DNA of 20,667 nt from UBA4246 sp045113695 (GTDB taxonomy: Bacteria > Bacillota > Clostridia > Christensenellales > Aristaeellaceae). Under the pieces are notes generated by a model. That model did no database searches and was not told where the DNA came from. It saw only the letters and a list, made by a program, of their open reading frames with translations. This document shows positions 13,599 through 20,591 of the stretch, in pieces; positions within the stretch are counted from its first letter, which is position 1; each line of letters starts with the position of its first letter. The stretch is from assembly GCA_045113695.1 (NCBI GenBank), contig JBGUJG010000019.1, forward strand, positions 1-20,667, read 5' to 3'. A program made the translations under genes and the position numbers.

Positions 13599-14864
13599 AT
13601 GTTCCGGCTTCTGAGTGTTTTCTCCGGTCGGCTGCGGGCATGGATAAGCCCGCTCTGCAGGCGGTATCAGACGGCTCTGACCGCCTGTTTTGCTGTGCTT
13701 GCAGCTCTGCTCGTTTCGGCGATGTTTACCGGGTGCTGGTTTACGGATCCCAACGGATATCCTTCTTTTGCCCTGCAGGCAAACGCCTGGCTGCAGGGCC
13801 GCCTGGATCTGGGGCAGGATTATCCCTGGCTGGAGCTTGCCATCCACGAAGGGAAATATTACGTAAGCTTTCCCCCGTTTCCCTCATATGTCCTGCTGCC
13901 TTTCGCCCTTTTCTGCGGGATGGACACGCCGGACGGGCTGATTTCCCTTTTTTTCACGCTGATGGGCGTCTTTGCAGCCGCCGGGATGGCGGAAAGGCGC
14001 CTGAGGGACCGGCGGGAAGCCGTTTTCTGGACGCTGTTTCTGTACCTGGGCACCGGCTACCTGTTTATCGCCCTGACGCCGGCCGTCTGGTTTTTCGCTC
14101 AGGTGATCTGCTTTAACCTGTCGGTCCTCGCCGTCTCCCTGGCCGACCGGGGGAAGGGCGGGCGGAGCCTTCTGTGCTGGGCCTGCGCGGTCGGCTGCAG
14201 GCCGATGGTCATCCTGTTCCTGCCGGTGCTGGCTGTCCTGCTGATCACCCGCGTCAGGGAAAAGACCACTCCCCTGCCGCTGCCCGCCCTGATCAGGAAA
14301 TACTGGTACTGGGCCATCGGCCCCCTCCTGCTCGGCGGGAGTTACATGCTGCTCAACTGGCTCCGTTTCGGGAACATTCTGGAGTTCGGCCATAACTATC
14401 TGCCTGAATTCACCCGCTCGCCCGAGGGGCAGTTCAGTTTCCGGTATTTTCTGAACAACTTTCCCCTCCTGTTCCGCCTGCCGCAGCTTCAGGCTGACGG
14501 CGTAGTCAAATTCGCGACTTTCGACACCTCCCTGTTCTGCCTGATCGACCCGATGAGTCTGCCGATCCTGTGTTCCATCGTCCTGACTTTCGTCAGGCCC
14601 GGGGAAGCGGCGGGCAGGAAGCTCCGTGTCCTGCTTCCTTTGCTCTCGCTGATCTATATCTGCGTCCTGTGCGCCCACCGGACGCTGGGCGGCTGGCAGT
14701 TCGGCAACCGCTATCTCAAGGACATCCTGCCCTATCTGTTCTTTGGCCTGCTGTGCTGGATGCCGAAGGCAGACTGGTTCCGCCTCCCCGCCCGCGCCCT
14801 GTTCTGCCTGGGCTTTGCCCTCAACCTGATCGGGACCGTGGCAACCTTCAACGGGTGGATATGA
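13599..14864 (+). CDS. Multi-pass membrane protein, GT-C glycosyltransferase-like
   Basis: A 421-residue integral membrane protein with roughly ten hydrophobic segments. Just after the first segment lies an outside loop DPNGYPSFALQANAWLQG, then LAIHEGKYYVSFPPFPS; an acidic residue in the first loop and the GKYY/PP-P-S motif are features of GT-C-fold polyprenyl-phosphate-sugar glycosyltransferases and their relatives. The activity is therefore inferred, not shown. ATG 13599 lies 3 bases after the kinase-like gene, so the two are cotranscribed and probably coupled; a weak AGGA precedes it. The C-terminal half has a long loop (EFGHNYLPEFTRSPEGQFSF). It ends at a bidirectional terminator. Confidence 0.75.
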   Translation: MFRLLSVFSGRLRAWISPLCRRYQTALTACFAVLAALLVSAMFTGCWFTDPNGYPSFALQANAWLQGRLDLGQDYPWLELAIHEGKYYVSFPPFPSYVLLPFALFCGMDTPDGLISLFFTLMGVFAAAGMAERRLRDRREAVFWTLFLYLGTGYLFIALTPAVWFFAQVICFNLSVLAVSLADRGKGGRSLLCWACAVGCRPMVILFLPVLAVLLITRVREKTTPLPLPALIRKYWYWAIGPLLLGGSYMLLNWLRFGNILEFGHNYLPEFTRSPEGQFSFRYFLNNFPLLFRLPQLQADGVVKFATFDTSLFCLIDPMSLPILCSIVLTFVRPGEAAGRKLRVLLPLLSLIYICVLCAHRTLGGWQFGNRYLKDILPYLFFGLLCWMPKADWFRLPARALFCLGFALNLIGTVATFNGWI

Positions 14865-15057
14865 TCATCCGGTCAGAAAAAAAATCTCCCGGGCCGTCTT
14901 CCTCATCGGTCCGGGAGATTTTTTTGCGGTTATAGACTTTTTTGCTTTCCACCCGCTTGGTGACCGGGGAAAAAGCCCAGGTCGTGCGCCGTTCGGCATT
15001 CAGCTTCCGCCTGGCCTTCTTGCTCAGCTTGGCCTTCGGGACGATCTTTTTTTTCAC
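14848..15057 (-). CDS. Small, highly basic conserved-looking protein
   Basis: A 69-residue protein starting at a GTG (15055-15057) with AAGGA about 10 bases upstream; the longer frame upstream lacks a site. The first 45 residues are very basic: PKAKLSKKARRKLNAERR, then TWAFSPVTKRVESKKVYNRK. I recall small proteins of this kind as common in Clostridia, without known function; nucleic-acid or ribosome binding would fit the charge but is inference. The remaining residues (TDEEDGPGDFF onwards) are of a different nature: they are encoded by the terminator hairpin and by bases overlapping the end of the convergent membrane-protein gene by 17 bases. The natural stop may have been lost. Confidence 0.65.
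   Translation of the reverse strand: MKKKIVPKAKLSKKARRKLNAERRTTWAFSPVTKRVESKKVYNRKKISRTDEEDGPGDFFSDRMIISTR
14877..14925. terminator. Strong bidirectional terminator
   Basis: TCTCCCGGGCCG at 14885-14896 pairs with 14907-14918 (one G-U), loop 10 bases, flanked by eight A on the left and seven T on the right. It ends the membrane-protein operon rightwards. Leftwards it lies inside the reading frame of the small basic protein. Confidence 0.85.
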
Positions 15058-15069
15058 GCGATCACATCC

Positions 15070-15102
15070 TTTCCGGAGACAGAATATCATATTCTCCGGA
15101 AA
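15070..15102 (-). other. Inverted repeat before the small basic protein
   Basis: TTTCCGGAG at 15070-15078 and CTCCGGAAA at 15094-15102 are complementary, and inside them AGAATAT/ATATTCT (15081-15087, 15089-15095) forms a near-perfect palindrome. On the minus strand it lies between the DUF4097 gene stop and the GTG at 15057, and its 3' arm includes part of the ribosome binding site, so it may modulate translation. Confidence 0.5.
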
Positions 15103-15115
15103 GAAGCAAGGTTTT

Positions 15116-16120
15116 TTACTGCGCGGCGTCGATCCGGACATCGCCGGAAGTCGTGCTGATGCTGACGGATCCGCTGCCGTCCCCGCAGACATAGTCGGAA
15201 CCGCTGCGGGTCAGGGGCAGGCTGTAATCAAACCGTCCGCTGGTCGTTCTGACCCGGGCGGCAAAGCCGGGGGTTTCCGGCAGGAAAGCCGTTACGCCGC
15301 CGGAGGTGGAACTGACGCTCAGCTGATCCAGAGCGGCGGCGGTCAGAGTGATCCGGCCGCTGGTGGAGGTGAGCTTTCCATTGACGACCGCTTCCGTCTT
15401 TGCTTCCAGCCTGCCGGAGGTGGAGGTCATCTCCAGTGTTCCGGTCCGGCCGGCCGTGACGGCGATATTCCCGGAAGTCGAGACGGCCTTGATCCTGTCC
15501 GCCGCCTGCGCCTCAATCCGGACGCTTCCCGAGGTAGAGGTGGTCAGGATCTCCCGGGCGTCTTCCGTGACTGTCAAAACGAGATCGCCCGAGGTCGAGG
15601 TGCAGCGGATCTGCCCGGCCGCGGCCAGAGCGTTCACATTTCCGGACGTGGTGGTCAGATTCAGGCTTTCCGCCTGCAGGGACGGGACCGACAGATCCGC
15701 GGAGGTCGCGCTGATCGTGACGTCCCCCAGGCTGATGCCTTCCGGCAGGGCCACCTCCAGCTCTTTCTGCTGCGTGTTCATCACCATCTGGCGGAAGCCG
15801 GCCTTCGCGTAGCGGATGCGGAGGGTATCCCCGTCCAGCCACCAGCGCAGCTGCATATCCGCACCGATGGGCCTGTCGGACGTTTCGCTCAGGGATACGG
15901 AGGTTCCGCTCCGGTAGGCCAGTCTGACTTTTCCGTTGATCCAGCCGATGTCCAGGTTCCGGACCGTGCCGGTAATGTCCGAACCGCCCGCCTGATACCG
16001 GTCCGCGTGCTCATAGCTGTAGCCTGCGAAAGCAAAGACATCCCGAAGGCTGTACAGGACAGCGGCGATCAGCACCGCCGCGCATACGATGATCAGAATC
16101 CTTTTGACTGACTCGCTCAT
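15116..16120 (-). CDS. DUF4097 adhesin-like repeat protein
   Basis: A 334-residue membrane-anchored protein with DUF4097-type (PF13349) beta-helix repeats. ATG 16118-16120 overlaps the anti-sigma stop (ATGA) and follows AAGAGGAAACGG. Residues 8-22 form one hydrophobic anchor (LIIVCAAVLIAAVLY), and most of the rest is expected outside. The motif (S/T)TSG recurs nine times, ending at residues 160, 178, 198, 217, 236, 255, 274, 295 and 326, mostly 18-21 residues apart, with alternating hydrophobic residues and no Cys pattern. Such proteins are regularly encoded beside ECF sigma/anti-sigma pairs and are thought to act in envelope stress sensing or response. Third gene of that cassette. Confidence 0.88.
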   Translation of the reverse strand: MSESVKRILIIVCAAVLIAAVLYSLRDVFAFAGYSYEHADRYQAGGSDITGTVRNLDIGWINGKVRLAYRSGTSVSLSETSDRPIGADMQLRWWLDGDTLRIRYAKAGFRQMVMNTQQKELEVALPEGISLGDVTISATSADLSVPSLQAESLNLTTTSGNVNALAAAGQIRCTSTSGDLVLTVTEDAREILTTSTSGSVRIEAQAADRIKAVSTSGNIAVTAGRTGTLEMTSTSGRLEAKTEAVVNGKLTSTSGRITLTAAALDQLSVSSTSGGVTAFLPETPGFAARVRTTSGRFDYSLPLTRSGSDYVCGDGSGSVSISTTSGDVRIDAAQ

Positions 16121-16857
16121 TTTCCGTTTCCTCTTTTCCTCATCATGATCAGTGCAAGCATGACGGCGCCCGCGATGACGCCGGCGGTGAGCAGGATGTT
16201 CCTGAAGATAAGCCCCGCACGTCCGGTAATGCAGTTCATCATATGCACGAACAGGACGGCGTCGGTGCCCAGCACGACCCAAATGCGGTTCGCGCCCCGC
16301 AGCAGTTTTTTAACGGGCCTTGCCCGGACCACGAAGGGCAGGAAGATCACGCTCAGGCCGAACAGGGACGCGCTGGAAGCGATCCAGAACCAGTTGCCGC
16401 CGGTCACGAGGCAGACCACGGCCAGCAGCACCATGAGGCTTACGCAGAACGCGCAGAACGTCCACAGCAGTTTGTCTTCAGGCACCATCAGCGGCACCAC
16501 GATCAGGGAGGCCGCCACGCCCAGCGCGGCAAGCACGATAAAGAACCAGCTCAGTCCGGCCCCGGTCGTCAGGTTGATGATCAGGCACACCAGGATCGGG
16601 ATCATGAACACCCCGGAGGTCACCGAGCCGACGGTCGCCGTCCTTCTTTTGAAACGTTTTTCGCCGTATTCCAGCACGTCCATTTTTTCCATGTGCAGCT
16701 TTTCCTCGATCCGGCTGTCCATCAGCTTCATCATGATGTCCCTGCACGCCGGGCATTCCCGGACATGGCCTTCCACCAGCTCCCGGCTGGAAGGGCTGCA
16801 GACATCATCCGCATACAGCGGCAGCAGATCGCGGACAATTTCACAATCGTTTTTCAC
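16117..16857 (-). CDS. Anti-sigma factor with zf-HC2 domain
   Basis: A 246-residue membrane regulator. It starts at GTG 16857, overlapping the sigma-factor stop by 4 bases (GTGA). The N-terminal cytoplasmic zinc-binding anti-sigma domain (zf-HC2) has C5, H31, C35 and C38 (GHVRECPAC), the HxxxCxxC form. After a linker (residues 45-75) come about six hydrophobic segments, with the basic end MMRKRGNGK inside. The family binds and silences the partner ECF sigma factor until an envelope signal arrives; that role is inferred from the domain and gene order sigma, anti-sigma, DUF4097. Confidence 0.9.
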   Translation of the reverse strand: MKNDCEIVRDLLPLYADDVCSPSSRELVEGHVRECPACRDIMMKLMDSRIEEKLHMEKMDVLEYGEKRFKRRTATVGSVTSGVFMIPILVCLIINLTTGAGLSWFFIVLAALGVAASLIVVPLMVPEDKLLWTFCAFCVSLMVLLAVVCLVTGGNWFWIASSASLFGLSVIFLPFVVRARPVKKLLRGANRIWVVLGTDAVLFVHMMNCITGRAGLIFRNILLTAGVIAGAVMLALIMMRKRGNGK

Positions 16858-17339
16858 TGTTTTTCCATCCTTTCCTGAAGCTTGAGTCTTGCGCGGTGAT
16901 AGGTGACGCGGGCCCAGTTTTCCGTCCGGCCGAATATCTCGCCGACCTCCCGGAAACTCAGTTCTCCGAAAACGCGGAGTTCAAACACTTCGCGGAACGG
17001 CTCCTCCATGGCATGCAGCGCCACATGGATGCGGAAGGAGGAATCCCGGTCGGCAATCAGCGTTTCAATCCCTTTGGACGGATCCGGCAGATCTTCCGGA
17101 ACGGCCGTGTGCCGGGCCGATCTTCGTTTCTCGTCCAGAAACAGGTTGCGGGCGATGGCGCACACCCAGGTCGCTTCATCGGATCCGCCCCGGAAGCTGT
17201 CCTGCTTGGCGCAGGCCCGGAAGAAGGCCTCCTGTGTCAGTTCTTCCGCCAGCGACCGGTCGCCGGCCAGGGTCATCACATAGGAGAACACTTTCATGTA
17301 GCAGGCCTCATACTGTTTTTCAAAGGACTCCCTCGCCAC
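16854..17339 (-). CDS. ECF-type RNA polymerase sigma factor
   Basis: A 161-residue sigma factor of the extracytoplasmic-function class. Region 2 spans about residues 5-75 (FSYVMTLAGDRSLAEELTQE, then AFFRACAKQDSFRG and WVCAIARNLFLDEKRR), and region 4 about 105-160 (MEEPFREVFELRVFGELSFR, EVGEIFGRTENWARVTYHRA). The start is a GTG at 17337-17339, 6-7 bases after AGGAGGT. It is the first gene of the cassette and is preceded by an ECF-type promoter (17372-17399), so it probably activates its own operon. Confidence 0.93.
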   Translation of the reverse strand: MARESFEKQYEACYMKVFSYVMTLAGDRSLAEELTQEAFFRACAKQDSFRGGSDEATWVCAIARNLFLDEKRRSARHTAVPEDLPDPSKGIETLIADRDSSFRIHVALHAMEEPFREVFELRVFGELSFREVGEIFGRTENWARVTYHRARLKLQERMEKQ

Positions 17340-17371
17340 GCACTCACCTCCTCTCTGTCAGACTCACCGGT

Positions 17372-17399
17372 TAGACGGAGAATCTCCGGATTCGTTACA
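17372..17399 (-). promoter_or_regulatory. ECF-type autoregulatory promoter
   Basis: Reading leftwards: TGTAAC (17394-17399), 16-base spacer, CGTCTA (17372-17377). This matches the form of Bacillus sigma-W-like promoters (TGAAAC, 16-17 bases, CGTCTA) with one difference in the -35. It is 33 bases upstream of the sigma gene. Confidence 0.6.
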
Positions 17400-17418
17400 G
17401 CGTTCCGGAGATTTTTTT
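17381..17418 (+). terminator. Inverted repeat with T-run overlapping the ECF promoter
   Basis: AATCTCCGG at 17381-17389 pairs with CCGGAGATT at 17405-17413, and T continues to 17418. It reads as an intrinsic terminator only rightwards, against the direction of all neighbouring genes. The -35 of the ECF promoter lies in the loop. Confidence 0.4.
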
Positions 17419-17440
17419 AAAAAATATTTTTTCCTGTCTT

Positions 17441-19855
17441 TTATTTCCGGTAACCCGTCCGCCGCCGCTGTCCCTGGCCGGCAAAGCGGGCGCCGGTCTG
17501 GCGGCGGTAGCAAATATCGCACAGCTTGTACGGCCAGTTCCATGGCAGCCGCTTCTTGCAGGCCATGCAGGTTTTCGCGTTCAGTTTCTGGGTGGAAAGA
17601 ATATGGATGATGCCCTGGGAGATCAGGTCTTTCCGCCGCTGGATCTCCGAAAGGATGTCTTCCGGATCCGGCAGGAAGAGCCGGGCGTAGTTATAATACA
17701 GGTCGCACCGCCGGTAGTCCGCCTCCAGCCCGTCCAGCATGGACACCGTGCAGTCCTCCGGCACCAGGGACTCCGGGATCTCAGAAAGAACCGGCGCGTG
17801 CTCATGGCGGGCTTCCGCGTGATACATGGTTTTCCAGCGCGCCAGGAGGTCCGGATCGGTCTCGTCGAAGGGGACGCACAGGAAACGGTAGAGCAGGTTT
17901 TTGTCGGTACGCTGGTTTTCCAGCATCGCGGCCAGAGAAGCCATCCGCTCCGTGGAGGCTTTGGAAAAACAGCCCTTGTCCTGCATCATGATCCACTGGC
18001 TGAGAATCTGCGTCAGCGGCAGCGGAATGCCCAGCAGGGATTCAGGAAAGCGGATGACCGCCTCCGTCAGCGGGAGCAGCGGCTTCCCGAGCGCCTGAGC
18101 GACCAGGGCTTTGAAGCCGTAAGCGTTCACATAGCCGATATCGTAGATGCCGTACCGCCCCGCGCGGCCGGCAATCTGCTTGAATTCGGCGTCCGTCAGC
18201 GTCCGGGTGATGTCCCCGTCATATTTTTCGGACTCGAGAAAAACGACCCGCTTGATCGGCAGATTCATGCCCATCGCGATGGCGTCCGTGGAAACGACGA
18301 CGTCCGTCTCCCCGTGCTGGAAACGCCGCGCCTGATCGCGCCGGACGTCCGGCGGCAGGGCCCCGTACACCAGGGAGACCCGGCAGCCCTTGCTGCGCAG
18401 CTCCGCCGCCACCGCGTGCACCCGGGCTTTTGAAAAGACGATCAGCGCGTCCCCCGGACGGACGGAAACGGGAAAATGAAAGGCCTCTCTTTCCATCTGC
18501 AGCGGCGTCATCCGCTCATGCCGCACGATGGTCAGATCGTCCCCGCATTCCCGGATGATCCGGGTCAGCAGTCCTTCCGCGTCCGGGGAAGCGCAGGCAT
18601 GGATCTCATCCGCGCACAGCCCGAGCACCGCCGCCGTCCATGCGCCGCCCCGGTCCCGGTCGGCCATCATCTGGCACTCGTCGATGACCGCCACATCATA
18701 ATGCTCCTTAAGGTCCGCCATTTCCACGGTCGAGGCCTGGACGCGGCTTCCGGGCACGCGGATCTGCTCCTCCCCCGTCACCAGGGAACAGGGCACATCC
18801 TCCATATTCAGCGTTTCAAACTGTTCCGCCGCCAGCAGGCGCAGCGGGCCCAGATAAATGCCCTTGTCCGCATATCTGAGCCGCTGGATCCCTTCATAGG
18901 TTTTTCCCGAGTTCGTCGGGCCGAGATGCAGGTAAAAATGCCGCTTCATCTGCCGGGCCAGCGGATACAGGTCCCGGTAGTGCTCAGGCACCGCGCTGAG
19001 CAGGGCGTCGCGCAGCCTGCGCTCCTTCTCCGTCTCCTCGTCCGTCTTTTTCTGGAGGCGCCGGACCCCTTCGTTCTGCTCAATCAGCCGCGCGATCCTT
19101 TTTTTCGGGAACCGCTTCCGGATTTCCGCGCACAGCAGGCGGCAGGCCCGGTCCGTCTCTTTCATGACCAGGGATGACAGGCTTTCCCCTGACGGATGGA
19201 CGATGCGGCCGCAGGCTTTGAGTTCCGGATAGGTCCGCTCCAGTTCCCGGAGCAGAACGCCGCTCAGCGACTGCGGAAAAAAAGCCTGGCGGACGGTCTC
19301 TTCCGTGACGCCGCGCTCGAACAGCCTTTTCTGCACGCGCTCGGCGACCTGCTTCGTCCGCTGTTCTTTCGGCAGCGAAGCGGTCAGCGCCCCGTGCAGC
19401 AGGTATCCTTCCACCCTGCTGTCCGCCATCACGGTCAGCCGTCCCATCTGCTTCTTATAGTAGAGCTCCGGCACGCGCTTTTCCGCCAGGCCCAGGGCGG
19501 CGCGGGCGCGCGCCAGCGGCACCCTGCTTTTTTCCACTGACCGCAGGAAGGGCAGACTGACCGGATGCCCCTGTTCCGCTTCGCTGAGGATCAGCGGCTC
19601 CAGCAGCTCAAATTCCGTCTGATGGTAATCCAGCACCAGTTCCCCGCGCAGCAGGGCCTGATAGACCTTGTCCCGCCGCCGGATCTGATACACAGTATTC
19701 TCAAAATCCTGGCTGCGCAGGTAATTTTTCCTTTCCTGCGGCGTCATGCGGCCCGTGACCGGTCTGACCTTCCGCACGGCGCATTGTTCCAGGTAGTTCT
19801 CCCGCTCCCGCAGGATCTCCTGCGCATACAGCCTGAGGGCTTCCAGCCTGTCCAT
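17441..19855 (-). CDS. Suv3-like DEAD/DEAH-box RNA helicase with C-terminal Cys4 motif
   Basis: An 804-residue superfamily 2 helicase. The ATG at 19853-19855 follows AAAGGAG by 6 bases; the open frame continues upstream but without a site. Motif I is GPTNSGKTYEG (residues 312-322), followed by GIYLGPLRLLAAEQFE; motif Ib-like QASTVEM; motif II DECQ (393-396 region, IDECQMM) followed by RGGAWTAAVLG; then LIVFSKARVH, VVSTDAIAMGMNLPIKRVVF, and motif VI QIAGRAGRYG (560-569). The TNSGKT loop, DEcQM and RG-AWT-A-LG are hallmarks of the Suv3/SUPV3L1 mitochondrial RNA helicase family, which works with an exoribonuclease in RNA turnover. The first 300 residues are a mostly helical, basic region without a recognised domain. 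Residues 763-782 hold CMAC and CDIC, a probable zinc ribbon. Monocistronic. Confidence 0.88.
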   Translation of the reverse strand: MDRLEALRLYAQEILRERENYLEQCAVRKVRPVTGRMTPQERKNYLRSQDFENTVYQIRRRDKVYQALLRGELVLDYHQTEFELLEPLILSEAEQGHPVSLPFLRSVEKSRVPLARARAALGLAEKRVPELYYKKQMGRLTVMADSRVEGYLLHGALTASLPKEQRTKQVAERVQKRLFERGVTEETVRQAFFPQSLSGVLLRELERTYPELKACGRIVHPSGESLSSLVMKETDRACRLLCAEIRKRFPKKRIARLIEQNEGVRRLQKKTDEETEKERRLRDALLSAVPEHYRDLYPLARQMKRHFYLHLGPTNSGKTYEGIQRLRYADKGIYLGPLRLLAAEQFETLNMEDVPCSLVTGEEQIRVPGSRVQASTVEMADLKEHYDVAVIDECQMMADRDRGGAWTAAVLGLCADEIHACASPDAEGLLTRIIRECGDDLTIVRHERMTPLQMEREAFHFPVSVRPGDALIVFSKARVHAVAAELRSKGCRVSLVYGALPPDVRRDQARRFQHGETDVVVSTDAIAMGMNLPIKRVVFLESEKYDGDITRTLTDAEFKQIAGRAGRYGIYDIGYVNAYGFKALVAQALGKPLLPLTEAVIRFPESLLGIPLPLTQILSQWIMMQDKGCFSKASTERMASLAAMLENQRTDKNLLYRFLCVPFDETDPDLLARWKTMYHAEARHEHAPVLSEIPESLVPEDCTVSMLDGLEADYRRCDLYYNYARLFLPDPEDILSEIQRRKDLISQGIIHILSTQKLNAKTCMACKKRLPWNWPYKLCDICYRRQTGARFAGQGQRRRTGYRK

Positions 19856-19916
19856 ATCTGCTCCTTTGTTCCGTTCCGCCCGATGCCCGCACCCGCAGAC
19901 AGCAGGACATACAGCC

Positions 19917-19946
19917 ATTATACCAAATCCTGCCCGGCTGATGCAA
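19917..19946 (-). promoter_or_regulatory. Promoter of the helicase gene
   Basis: Reading leftwards: TTGCAT (19941-19946), 18-base spacer, TATAAT (19917-19922), about 62 bases before the start codon. Confidence 0.65.
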
Positions 19947-20047
19947 GGACCGCGGCATGCGGAAGCAGACCCCGGCGCAGGAATCTTCCCTTTCTCTTTT
20001 TCTCTTTTCCTCTCTTCCTTCGTCCGTGATAAATTTCTGTCAGTATC

Positions 20048-20076
20048 TTGACTTCAGTCAGTTTTTGTGCTAAAAT
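20048..20076 (+). promoter_or_regulatory. Promoter of the tRNA-Ala repeat array
   Basis: TTGACT at 20048-20053, 17-base spacer, TAAAAT at 20071-20076. The expected start near 20083 coincides with the first base of a 9-bp hairpin. No other promoter of this quality lies between here and the tRNA. Confidence 0.75.
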
Positions 20077-20082
20077 CATTCC

Positions 20083-20109
20083 GCATCAGATGAATGACAG
20101 ATCTGATGC
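20083..20109 (+). ncRNA. 5'-terminal hairpin of the array transcript
   Basis: GCATCAGAT at 20083-20091 pairs exactly with 20101-20109 around a 9-base loop. It lies 6-7 bases after the -10 element, so the transcript would begin with this hairpin. The following 70 bases (20110-20179) have only weak pairing, e.g. GATGG with CCATC. Confidence 0.5.
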
Positions 20110-20179
20110 AGGATGGATGAGGCTGCCGGTCAGACAAACCTTCCGGACTATCTCTCCAGACCATCTCCCATTCCGGGAA

Positions 20180-20312
20180 CGTCACCAGACCCGCAGACGG
20201 TAAACGCGGGAAACTCCCCCGGGAACAGCCCGGGAAAACATACGGGGCATTAGCACAGTTGGTAGGACGAGCTTTGCAATTGTTACTCCTACTAGACCGC
20301 CTAAATGAGGCA
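20180..20312 (+). ncRNA. Repeat unit 1: two hairpins plus 5' part of tRNA-Ala
   Basis: Order: CGTCACCAGAC; hairpin A (CCCGC 20190-20194 with GCGGG 20206-20210, 11-base loop); AAA; CTCC (20214-20217); hairpin B (CCCGGG 20218-20223 with CCCGGG 20229-20234, loop 5); 9-base linker AAAACATAC; then 22 bases identical to positions 1-22 of the tRNA-Ala (20244-20265). The rest of the tRNA is missing; instead GTAGGA (20262-20267) can pair with TCCTAC (20287-20292) around a segment containing TTTGCAA, which resembles an Ala(UGC) anticodon loop but has no supporting stem. Confidence 0.6.
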
Positions 20313-20447
20313 CGTCACCAGACCTGCAGACGTAAAACGCAGGAAACTCCCCCGAGAATCGCTCGGGAAAACATAAGGGGCATTAGCACAGTTGGTAGGA
20401 CGAACTCCTCCTACTACAACCCAATCGGGTAAGCCAAATCCCCAACA
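20313..20447 (+). ncRNA. Repeat unit 2: two hairpins plus 5' part of tRNA-Ala
   Basis: Same order as the unit 133 bases upstream: CGTCACCAGAC at 20313; hairpin A (CCTGC 20323-20327 with GCAGG 20339-20343, 11-base loop); AAA; CTCC (20347-20350); hairpin B (CCCGAG 20351-20356 with CTCGGG 20362-20367, loop 5); linker AAAACATAA; the identical 22-base tRNA-Ala 5' part at 20377-20398. Relative to the first unit one pair in A changes from C-G to T-A and one in B from G-C to A-T, both compensated. GTAGGA (20395-20400) pairs with TCCTAC (20409-20414). After that about 33 bases carry no evident structure. Confidence 0.6.
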
Positions 20448-20510
20448 AGTCCCAAACCTCTGGACTCTAAAGTCGAGGAGACTCCTCCGGGAAAGCCCGG
20501 AAAACCATAC
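20448..20510 (+). ncRNA. Repeat unit 3 leader, directly 5' of the intact tRNA-Ala
   Basis: GTCCCAAACC corresponds to GTCACCAGACC of the earlier units. Hairpin A: CCTC 20457-20460 with GAGG 20475-20478, enclosing GACT/AGTC (20463-20466, 20471-20474). Then AGA; CTCC (20482-20485); hairpin B (TCCGGG 20486-20491 with CCCGGA 20496-20501, loop 4); linker AAACCATAC; the tRNA starts at 20511. This makes the two-hairpin element the 5' leader of a real pre-tRNA. Confidence 0.6.
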
Positions 20511-20586
20511 GGGGCATTAGCACAGTTGGTAGCGCGCTACATTCGCATTGTAGAGGTCAGCGGTTCGAATCCGCTATGCTCCACCA
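20511..20586 (+). tRNA. tRNA-Ala (anticodon CGC)
   Basis: A full 76-base cloverleaf with encoded CCA. Acceptor GGGGCAT pairs with ATGCTCC and contains the G3-U70 wobble that identifies alanine tRNAs. Anticodon stem CTACA/TGTAG encloses TTCGCAT, anticodon CGC, reading GCG. T-arm AGCGG-TTCGAAT-CCGCT is canonical. The D-stem GCAC/GCGC has an A-C mismatch at 12-23. The discriminator base is A73. CCA at 20584-20586. Confidence 0.97.
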
Positions 20587-20591
20587 CAATT

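Noticed and set aside
14942..16111. 389-codon open frame on the plus strand
   Set aside because: Antisense to the DUF4097 gene; its Gly/Gln/Arg repetitiveness mirrors the TSG repeats of the true gene.
20180..20586. CRISPR array or attC/integron cassette array
   Set aside because: The repeats are 133-135 bases, diverge in compensating ways and end in a tRNA; there are no short direct repeats with unique spacers and no RYYYAAC/GTTRRRY attC ends or integrase.
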